Assembly (NCBI GenBank): GCA_038380435.1
Contig: JAWZYU010000034.1
Location: 25,523,404-25,587,403 of the forward strand
DNA length: 64,000 nt
Source: Ryuthela nishihirai
Lineage: Eukaryota > Arthropoda > Arachnida > Araneae > Heptathelidae
Reading direction: 5' to 3'
The stretch's first letter is position 1. Every line of letters begins with the position of its first letter. Below the pieces are notes generated by a model. It saw only the letters and a list, made by a program, of their open reading frames with translations, was not told where the DNA came from and did not search any database. A program made the position numbers and the translations under genes. Shown piece after piece: positions 55,636-64,000 of this stretch.

Positions 55636-56093
55636 ATGCGTGGATGACACAGGTGCGAAACATTTGTTCAGTTAGTGGAGTTTGAGCGAAATTGTGTAGC
55701 GAGTCTTCGAGAAGTAGGTTGGTCTTTTCGTCAAATTGCACACCGTGTTGGACGAGAGGTATCGGCAGTGGTACAATAGTGGCGTCGATGGTCAGAAGAG
55801 CATTCGCACACTCGCAGACATGGTTCCGGGCAACAGAAAGTTACGGACGCACGAGAGGATCGGCGTATCAGGAGGGCGGAGGTCGCAGAGCGGATGGCTA
55901 CGGCATCACAAATTCGATCCTGGCCGTACCAAGGGTATCTACAAGAACGATACGCAATCGCCTTTTGAAAGCAGGACTATGGGCACACGTGCCGCTAGCA
56001 TTGTTACCTCGTCACTGTCTAGCACGTTTGCAATGGTGTGGAGAACGAGTTCATTGGAGGGAAGAATGGCAGTCTTTGGTCTTCAGTGATGAA
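55636..56093 (+). pseudogene. Tc1 transposase N-terminal half, right arm
   Basis: Start near 55,636; FVQLVEFER, the helix-turn-helix region, TRTIRNRLLKAGLWAHVPLA and LVFSDE before the insertion. Same stops as the left arm. Confidence 0.85.
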
Positions 56094-56149
56094 CCGAGTG
56101 GTTAGCACGCTTGGCTACTGATCTAAGGGACCTGGGTTCGAGCCCCGGG
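56094..56149 (+). mobile_element. SINE family D head joined to LINE, right arm
   Basis: CCGAGTGGTTAGCACGC to GGTTCGAGCCCCGGG, then LINE sequence. Identical to the left arm. Confidence 0.8.
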
Positions 56150-58270
56150 ATTTAGCCCATTAAATGAAACTTACGAAAGTAGCTTTAAAAACTTTAGAAA
56201 TCAGATAAATTATAAAATACGAGATGCAAAAAACAGTTTCCTTGCAACTCAGTTTCAAAATTGTGATGGAAATATATCATGGCAGTGGAAATTGATAAGA
56301 GAGATAATAAATCAGAAGCAGGTAGAAAATAAATATCCAGAATTAGAAAGTGGTTCTGATTCAACTGAAAATGCTAAGTTATTGGCAAACCAATTTAATG
56401 AATACTTTTTAAATATAGCAGTAAATCTGTCAAAGAATAGGATTGTAAGAAATCAAAATAGCCATATGAGTAAAAATGTCAAATCCATGTTTTTAGCTCC
56501 AACTTGTAGAAAGGAATTGACTGACATTATAAAAGGATTTAAAAATATAAAAATCTGCTGAGTATGACAATATTTCCATTATCGCTGTTAAAAAATGTTC
56601 TTTTAACTTGATTCAACCATTGGTTCACATTTGTAATTTATCCTTCGAAACTGGCACTTTTCCAGATTTAATGAAGGAAGCTATTGTAATTCCAGTTTAC
56701 AAAAAGGGAAATAAAAATGATTTTAAGAATTATCGACCGATATCTCTTTTAACAATATTTTCAAAAATATTAGAAAAACTAGTTAATAATAGACTGATAA
56801 ATTTTTTAGATAGTTTTAATTTTCTCTCTGGAAACCAATTTGGGTTTAGGAAGGGTAGAGGTACAGAAAATGCATTGTTGAATTATACGTCAAAGGTGTT
56901 TCATTCCATAGACAATAATCAATTTATTCTATCCGTATTTATGGACTTGGAGAAAGCTTTTGACACCGTTGATTACGAAATTTTAATTAGCAAACTAGAA
57001 AATATTGGCATTCGTTGTGTTGTATTAAAATGGTTTAAAGACTACTTACAGCACAGAACGCAATATGTTAGTCTTTTTAATACACTTAGTAACCCAAAAC
57101 ATATTTCATGTGGCGTACCACAAGGTTCAGTCCGGGGACCAACCTTGTTTCTGATATTCATAAATGATCTATGTAAATTAAAAATAAATAGTTATATTAA
57201 CACTTTTGCAGATGACACATCATTAACTTTATGTGCTTATTCTCTGGAAAATCTCCTTTATAACATGAACACTGATCTAAAATGTGTGATGAAATGGTTG
57301 GATTTAAATGGATTATATTTAAATACGAAAAGACTAAGTATATTCTATTTAACCTAAGAAAGAAACCATACAATCCAAATTTGATTAAATTAAAATTGCA
57401 TACATTTTCATGCAATAATTACTCAGCTTGTTGCTGTAAAGAAATTGAACAGGTTCAAAATCTACTCTACCTAGGCGTTTATATTGATAGCTCCCTAAGT
57501 TGGAAAATGCATATTGGAAAACTAACAAACACACTTAGACAGATGTTATATAAATTTTATTTTTTTTTTAAATCTTAAGTAATAAAATGTTAATAATGTT
57601 ATACAAATCTTGGGTCCAGTCTGCTATACAGTATGGCATTACAAGTTGGGGAGGAACATACATTTCATCATTAAGGAGTCTAATCTCAATGCAAAATAAA
57701 TTTATATTTCAAATTTTACCAAATAAATATAAAACTGTTACCATCTTTTGTAAGTATACCATTTCAGGTGTATTTCCACTGAGTCATTTATTTGCTTATA
57801 GAATATTAAATTACTTCTTTAAAAACAATAATGCAGTGCTGCATTATACAAATTATACTATGCGAGATAATGGGAAAAGGTTTCTATTACCACTTGCAAA
57901 TAAAGAAATTATGCATAAACACTTTGATTATTTGGCCCCTAAAATTTTTAATTCTTTACCGATTATAATTCGAAATGAAGCTAATTATGCATTTCAGATC
58001 TCTCACTGCTAATTATCTAATGACCATTACAAATGCTGACAGCCTGTTTTCAGTGTTAAAGTAAAAAAAATTAATTCGTTTTTATAAATTCTGTGTTGTT
58101 TTTGTATTTATATATTTTCTTCATGTAAAGTTGAGTGTCAGTGTTGCCAAAATTATGTATTTAAATAATTTTTAAATTAACCTACATAAGCTTAGATGCT
58201 CTTGGGTTAATAAGAGTATTACAAATATATGTTGTTTGTAACCTTATTATTATAATAAAACTGAACTGAA
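56150..58270 (+). mobile_element. CR1/jockey-type LINE, right arm
   Basis: Frames 56,292-56,561, 56,608-57,357 (motif A FMDLEKAFDTVD, FADDTSLTL), 57,282-57,578 and 57,587-58,012, then an AATAAAACTGAACTGAA end. A small indel near 57,985 shortens the last frame relative to the left arm. Confidence 0.85.
56608..57357 (+). pseudogene. LINE reverse transcriptase core, right arm
   Basis: 249 codons with the same motifs as 23,053-23,799. One extra codon by the FADD box (LTLCAYS against LTFAYS). Confidence 0.85.
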
Positions 58271-58819
58271 CTGTTTAGGAGCATCTGATGGTCGTCCGAA
58301 GTCTGATGACACATCCGAAGGCGACAAGGTGACCGGTTTCATCCATCGTGCATCGGCCAGCGACACACAGGGCATCATGGTGTAGGGAACGATTAGCTAT
58401 CACTGCCGTATGCGTCTGGTGTTTGTACAGGGTACACTGAATAGCAATACATACGTCAGCGATATCGTACAGCCGGTCATCCTGCCAAATTTCAGTGTAA
58501 TTCCAAATGCGATATTCCTGCAGGATAACGCCCACCCGGGCAACTCAACATGCTCTTCAAGTAGTGCACCAATTCCCTTGCCTAGCAAGTTTTGGCTAGA
58601 CTCCAATCGAGCATGTTTGGGACTGGATCGGATAAAGACTATTCCGCCGACCGCGGCAGGCAACGACCATCGCTGAATTACGCGTCCAAGTTGAAAGCGC
58701 ATAGAATGGTATCCCCCAGCGTCATTAACAGCATTTATACGACCGATTGCATGCCAGAGTGGAAGCTTGTATTGTTGCTCGAGGAGGTTCAATACCTTAT
58801 TAAAATGTGCTTACTGTAA
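58271..58819 (+). pseudogene. Tc1 transposase C-terminal half, right arm
   Basis: Resumes at CTGTTTAGGAGCATCTGATG; frames 58,410-58,676 (IFLQDNAHP, second catalytic Asp) and 58,592-58,819. Extra bases near 58,292-58,312 distinguish it from the left arm. Confidence 0.85.
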
Positions 58820-58964
58820 AATGTAATATTCATTAAAAGGTAAACATTGAAGCACTTCACACGTGTGATCACTCTTTTCTCAACAACTTGTTTCTACCAA
58901 ATAAATCTTATGCATTGCACTTCAATTGTTAATGCTGTTCATTTTTCCAAATTCCGCCAGTGTA

Positions 58965-59516
58965 TTATCTAGAAATACTTAAACTTTTTTGTTAATTACA
59001 TTTAAATGTAAATCGTATTCTAAGGAAACGGGATATACCTGAATTTCAAAAAAAAAAAAAAAAAAAAACTTTTTTTTTTTGCTCAAAATTTTCTGAAATC
59101 GAATTTATGAGCCACATTAGCGTTAATTTTGGTATAGATAAATGATTTTTTCTTAAGTTAGCAAAATAAATTCATACTAAAATCAGATAAGATTTAATAT
59201 CTATGATAAATATCACATATAATCTCTCACTAAAAGTATGGCCACATTCCATATAAAACTTTTAAATCTCACATAGTTTAGGTTATAAGTAGAATGCAAC
59301 TGAGATCAGAATTTCATTCAAAGCTGACGAAATGATCAGTGCAATTCAATAATTTTTTTTAATGAGACTAGAATTATCTTCTTGCTAAGATTAAAATCAT
59401 CAGTATCACATAATTCAAATAAACGCCAATAGAAACACCAAAACAAGACTTGATTAACAAACATGATGACATGAAGAAATTAATACAAAGATTACAATTA
59501 AAATATTTACAACTAA
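58965..59516. other. AT-rich flank of Tc1, right arm
   Basis: Mirror of 20,905-21,465. Poly-A and poly-T runs at 59,048-59,080 differ in length from the left arm. No gene. Confidence 0.5.
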
Positions 59517-60120
59517 TCTGGGGTAAACAACAATAGGAAACATTTGGTAAATCTGCCTGTGTCGTCGTGCATGGCCATGAGTGATTGTTTTATGGCCATG
59601 ACACCTCATAGAAGTATTATGCTTTGTATAAGGGTTGAATGTAGCTAGTGCAGGGCGGTTGACCTAGTGTGTATGAAAGTGCAGAGTGACCTGATCCGAG
59701 GGTCAAACGATTATCGGGGGCCAGTGGGAAATAAGGGAAGAAGGAGGAAATGGACGAATGAGTCGGGTGAAGGCAGACGCAGTTCCGAGTGCCGAAGAGT
59801 AGACAATTTTCTGTGGGTATAGCCCTGTGGTTATCAGTGGGCCGACGCCTTGTGAACTGAAAGTGTGCTGTGGACTGAATTGTCGTGTGCGTTTAAATTG
59901 GTGCTGAGATAGAAATAAGCTCTATAGTGCTGACAGGTGTTCAAAATAAGTACGCAGTTGCACACTGGTTACCTCCCCGTAACTTGTCTTAATAAATAAA
60001 TGTTGTTGTTTTATTTAAATGAAGGGAGCAGATATAGAACCTCTTCTGCGGGAACCAAGAATAGAATTAATAAAGCGAGGGTCGCGTAACAAGCATTATA
60101 AAGTATTATAAAATCCAACA
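59517..60120 (+). mobile_element. Truncated solo LTR type 2, right arm outer copy
   Basis: Starts inside the LTR at CTGGGGTAAACAACAATAGG and ends CCAACA at 60,120. Same truncation point as 20,904 in the left arm. Confidence 0.6.
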
Positions 60121-61120
60121 ATATTAACTACTTTTTACTAAGGTTTCATGATAGTAACTACAGGACAAATAAATATGTGAAACCCACTTCAAATGTACCA
60201 ATGAGAACTTAATCATGTTGTGTGCTTCAAAATATAGTTTGCGTTTTAGCAATGTCTATCATTGAAACATATCTGTAGATAAGTGAAAATTAATAATGGG
60301 AACCAATGGGAACCCTATATTATAGGCTTACTAAAGTTTCTAATCAAGTACATAGTAATATAACAAAAAACAGTTTTCAGCGTAACATTTAAGAAAGTTC
60401 TATAATAAAAAGATATATAACCCATGCAGCTTTAATTTAATTTATTAAGGAAAATAATAACATTGACTCCAATATACTGAGGATAATAACAAGTAAAATA
60501 ATTATTTGAAACCTACATCAAATATATACCAATGTCTATCATTTAGACATGACTAGTAGACCAGTAAATGGCATATGATTAAATAATTTAACCAAATTTC
60601 TTAGTTTTTTCTTTTGGATGATTTCTTTTGGTGTAATTACGTATATACACATTTCCACATGTTAATATAATTTTATGTAAGAAATCAATTATTTTATTCC
60701 CACATGGACACCAAAATCGATGCTAAACACGGTTTCTCCTGATTTACAATATTAACATATGCCAATAATTGATTTTTGCAGTTCAGAAATTGCTACTTTA
60801 CATTACCAGATATCAGTATTTGAAAAACAGCATGGCATAATATTCCCACATTTGTTGAAACTCGCACATATTAATTAGCTGCTGAGGTACATACAATACT
60901 AAATCCCTTTTTGTTGTTAAATGAATATACGAAATGCGTATGAACGAAATACAGTTATATATTGCATTCATTATAATTACTATGTCAGTCAGGAAACAAC
61001 ATTTAAGGGGCGTAATAACAATAATAATTCCTATAAATACAACTGAATTTAAACAATATATATATAAAATACAATATATATCTATACAACAGAATAGAGA
61101 AACCTCACCTACGCTTTAAC
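60121..61120. repeat. AT-rich diverged repeats, right arm outer copy
   Basis: Mirror of 19,301-20,296. No gene. Confidence 0.55.
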
Positions 61121-61381
61121 ACAAGGTAACAGTTACAAAGAGCAGTGGTGATATACAAAGGGTACAGGGTTATAAACAACCTTCGTTTGAGCCTGTGCTC
61201 TGAGAGGATTCCGGTGGCACAGCCCATATCACGTGACATCAGGCTTTCCTTTCAGACGGCTTTGCCTTTACTAAAGAGGGAGGTTTGCGGAGACGAACCC
61301 CAAAGTTGGCGCAGGTGGGATTCGAACCTGGAAGTGAAGATTACTAATCTAGAGCACTACCGACTGAGTAACCCTGCCCCG
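61121..61381 (-). mobile_element. SINE family C, right arm outer copy
   Basis: Complement of the head, CCTGCCCC, ends at 61,381. A 148-codon plus frame (61,145-61,591) runs through SINE and satellite and is not a gene. Confidence 0.8.
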
Positions 61382-61560
61382 AACATTTTTAAAATCGTAT
61401 TCCAAACATTAATGTTCATTGTAAAGTATTTTACGCACTCCCTTGTTTGGTGGTGCAGTAACGTATACACAAATGTGATCGCGTTGTGTTCTTTTCGTCA
61501 ACTGATATTGGTCATATCTGTTAGGGAAGAGAAGCCGCATAAACTCAAGGCCCTCCCCTT

Positions 61561-61937
61561 GGCGGAGCGAGTGTATGAATTTTGCGAATAGATTGGATAC
61601 TCACTCTGGTTTTGCATAAACACAAATATAACATTTAATACTCAATCCCCTTGGCGGAGGAAGTGTAAGAATTTTCTAAATAGATTGGATACTCACTCTG
61701 GTTTTGCATAAACACAAATATAACATTTAATACTCAGTCCCCTTGGCGGAGGAAGTGTAAGAATTTTCTAAATAGATTGGATACTCACTCTGGTTTTGCA
61801 TAAACACAAATATAACATTTAATACTCAGTCCCCTTCGCGGAGGAAGTGCAAGAATGTTTTGAATAGATTGGATACTCACTCTGGCTTTTGCATAAATAC
61901 AAATATAACATTTAATACTCAGTCTCCTTAGCGGAGG
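61561..61937 (-). repeat. 92-bp satellite, four units (right arm)
   Basis: GATTGGATACTCACTCTGG recurs four times at a 92-bp step before the SINE. The left arm has three units on this side. Confidence 0.92.
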
Positions 61938-62324
61938 GGGGCGGGGGTGGCTCAGTCGGTAGCTCGCCAGGCTCGCAATCTGTAGTTCCCAGGTTCGAGT
62001 CCCAGCTGGGTCAGCGTTGAGATTTATCTCTGCAAAATTCCCCGCCCTGCCCACGGTCAGTAGGGGACACCGATGGGCTTGGAAAGGCCGCCATCCGTCG
62101 GATGGGACGTTAAGCCGTGGTCCCGTGTGCGGGAGAGCCCTACCCTGTGCACGTTAAAGAACACGCTGGATGGCATTGACGGGAGACTACCATCTGTCTC
62201 CCAACAGCTGTTCCAGTTGGTCCCCTCCCCCAACCTTCTCTGAGCTTTCGGGGTCCATGTGACCTGGCCATTTAGCACATGGTGTGCAAAAAAGCCGCTC
62301 AGAGGTAAAACAACCCAACCCAAC
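61938..62324 (+). mobile_element. SINE family A in the satellite, right arm
   Basis: Head GGCTCAGTCGGTAGC, box B GGTTCGAGTCCC, core GCACGTTAAAGAACACGC and an (AACCC)n tail. Flanks CCTTAGCGGAGG and CCTTGGCGGAGG mark the target duplication. Confidence 0.9.
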
Positions 62325-62800
62325 CCTTGGCGGAGGAAGTTTAAGAATATTGTGAATAGATTGGATACTTACTCTGGTTTTGCATAAACACAAATATAAC
62401 ATTTAATACTCAATTCCCTTGGCGGAGGAAGTGTAAGAATTTTGTGAATAGATTGGATACTCACTCTGGTTTTGCATAAATAAAAATATAACATTTAATA
62501 CTCAGTCCTCTTGGCGAAGGAAGTGTAAGAATGTTGTGAATAGATTGGATACTCACTCTGGTTTTGCATAAATACAAATATAACATTTAATACTCAGTCC
62601 TCTTGGCGGAGGAAGTGTAAGAATGTTGTGAATAGATTGGATACTCATTCTGGTTTTGCATAAATACAAATATAACATTTAATACTCAGTCCTCTTGGCG
62701 GAGGAAGTGTAAGAATGTTGTGAACAGATTGGATACTCACTCTGGTTTTGCATTAACATTTAATACTCAGTTTAACGATGGGATGATTTGCTATAATTTT
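62325..62800 (-). repeat. 92-bp satellite, five units (right arm)
   Basis: Five GATTGGATACT phrases at a 92-bp step; the left arm has nine. The array ends at AACGATGGGATGATTTGC, then 62,800-62,822 matches 17,320-17,345. Confidence 0.92.
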
Positions 62801-62825
62801 GGTTATTTTAAAGCACACTAAGTTC

Positions 62826-64000
62826 CAGTTGTGCTGAGCAGAGGTCATCATTTATTGTATGTCCATCAGAAAACAATTCAAAGTACACTACTCCCTTAAA
62901 ATGCCACCGAACACACAACATGCCCTCCGTTTCGAATCGCTTTTTCTGTGGCGCAAGAAGTGCAGGCTGCCCTGTGTCAAAGCCATTCTTTTTGGTGTTC
63001 GGATTGTTGAATTTTTATTGTTGTAAAAGATCCGTTTTTCGTTGTACCGAACAATTTCTTTGATGAAAATGTATCTCCGTAGATTGCTTAAAATGCCACC
63101 GAACACACAACATTCCCTCCGTTTCCAATCGCTTCTTCTGTGGCACAAGAAGTGCAGGCTGCCCTGTGTCAAAGCCATTCTTTTTGGTGTTTGGATTGTT
63201 GAATTTTTATTGTTGTAAAAGATCCATTTTTCGTTGTACCGAACAAATTTTTGATGAAAATGTGTCTCCGTAGATTGTTTAAAATGCCACCGAACACAAA
63301 ACATTCCCTCCGTTTCGAATCGCTTCCTTTGTGGCACAAGAAGTGCAGGCTGCCCTGTGTCAAAGCCATTCTTTTTGGTGTTCGGATTGTTGAATTTTTA
63401 TTGTTGTAAAAGATCCATTTTTCGTTGTACGGAACAATTTCTTTGATGAAAATATGTCTCCGTAGATTGCTTAAAATGCCACCGAACACACAACATTTCC
63501 TCCGTTTCGAATCGCTTCTTCTGTGGCACAAGAAGTGCAGGCTGCCCTGTGTCAAAGCCATTCTTTTTGGTGCTCGGATTGTTGAATTTTTATTGTTGTA
63601 AATGATCCATTTTTCGTCATACCGAACAAATTTTTGATGAACATGTGTCTCCGTAGATTAGCGACGAGTTTCCTGGAGACTTCGATATGACTCTTTGCTT
63701 GTTCATGAGTCAGTCCATGTTGAACACTTGGGAAACTCCTGGTTATCTTACCGATGTGCTGCAGATACCGTACTAAAATTAGTTGAACAACCAAGTTCTG
63801 ACGTTGGGCCAGCCAGTACTTATCGATGGATCAGCTTCAACAGCGTGACACAGAAAATTGTAATCTACCGATATTGACCTGCGAGATCGCGGCTTATGTT
63901 CGAGGTTCGTTTCACCACCTTTGGATTATTGAACCAAGCTTGAGAAGTGCGAATGGAAACTGCACCCTCACCTTCCACTTCGCATATTTCTTGGGCAGTT
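62826..64000 (-). pseudogene. mariner-like transposase, right arm
   Basis: Mirror of 10,988-12,354, cut by the window end. GVVYFELFSDGHTIN, repeated EKWIFYNNKNS units, RRHMFIK and LTHEQAK are visible on the minus strand. It joins directly to sequence matching 17,320 of the left arm. Confidence 0.85.
62887..63597 (-). repeat. 191-bp tandem repeat in mariner, right arm, one unit fewer
   Basis: GTTGAATTTTTATTGTTGTA occurs four times (ending near 63,021, 63,212, 63,403 and 63,601) against five in the left arm. The mirror offset changes by exactly 191 across the array. Confidence 0.92.

Larger units (their letters stand above)
55396..58964 (+). mobile_element. Tc1-like transposon, interrupted (right arm)
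   Basis: TA-CACTGGCGGAAATTG at 55,396 and CCGCCAGTG-TA at 58,964 are the ends. Same nested SINE head (56,094-56,149) and LINE (56,150-58,270) as the left arm. Confidence 0.9.
40788..64000. repeat. Right arm of giant inverted repeat
   Basis: Reverse-complement partner of 10,988-39,443. Differences from the left arm: insertion of about 45 bp near 42,565, 126-bp deletion near 46,465, SINE D insertion at 54,159, different 92-bp and 191-bp copy numbers, and loss of the 12,355-17,320 block at 62,825. The arm is cut by the window end. Confidence 0.97.

Noticed and set aside
61145..61591. 148-codon plus-strand frame
   Set aside because: It runs across SINE C and the edge of the 92-bp satellite; the left-arm partner frame is shorter and broken.

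Overview
This window is eukaryotic, AT-rich, repeat-dominated DNA. I found no host gene that I can name. Tc1 and mariner DNA transposons, LINEs of the RTE, L2/CR1-like and RNase H-bearing I-like types, solo LTRs, several tRNA-headed SINE families and many mini- and satellite arrays point to an invertebrate animal, most likely an arthropod. A chelicerate (spider-like) source is a guess from the style of the elements. There are no bacterial operons, rRNA genes or CRISPR arrays.

The dominant feature is a giant inverted repeat. Bases 10,988-39,443 (left arm) reappear in reverse complement at 40,788-64,000 (right arm), around a unique loop of about 1.34 kb (39,444-40,787). The right arm runs off the window end, so the palindrome may be longer. 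Compared element by element the arms look about 98-99% identical. They differ by discrete events: about 5 kb missing from the right arm, a SINE present only on the right with its empty site preserved on the left, a 126-bp deletion, an insertion of about 45 bp, and copy-number changes in a 191-bp and a 92-bp tandem array. Inside each arm lies an older, more diverged inverted duplication (16.8-22.1 kb against 26.7-33.4 kb on the left), so the structure is a palindrome within a palindrome.

Region by region: 1-10.99 kb is unpaired here and holds SINEs, a hairpin MITE, two RTE copies, a tandem repeat of about 150 bp that took two LINE-bearing insertions, a tandemised SINE array and a Tc1 end. 11-12.4 kb is a dead mariner whose middle was amplified as 191-bp repeats. 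12.4-17.3 kb (SINE, L2-like reverse transcriptase remnant, 29-bp minisatellite) exists only in the left arm. 17.3-18.9 kb is a 92-bp satellite split by a SINE. 18.9-33.4 kb is the inner inverted duplication around a Tc1 element that was itself interrupted by a LINE. 33.5-37.4 kb is an I-like LINE with endonuclease, reverse transcriptase and RNase H. 37.4-39.4 kb is unassigned, apart from a short ORF overlapping a CRE/YY1-like motif pair. The right arm repeats this in reverse.

All transposon genes seen are broken. Several stop codons are shared by both arms, so those elements were dead before the arms formed. The main open question is whether the palindrome is real (sex-chromosome-like palindrome, or fold-back amplification) or a head-to-head join of two haplotypes made during assembly.
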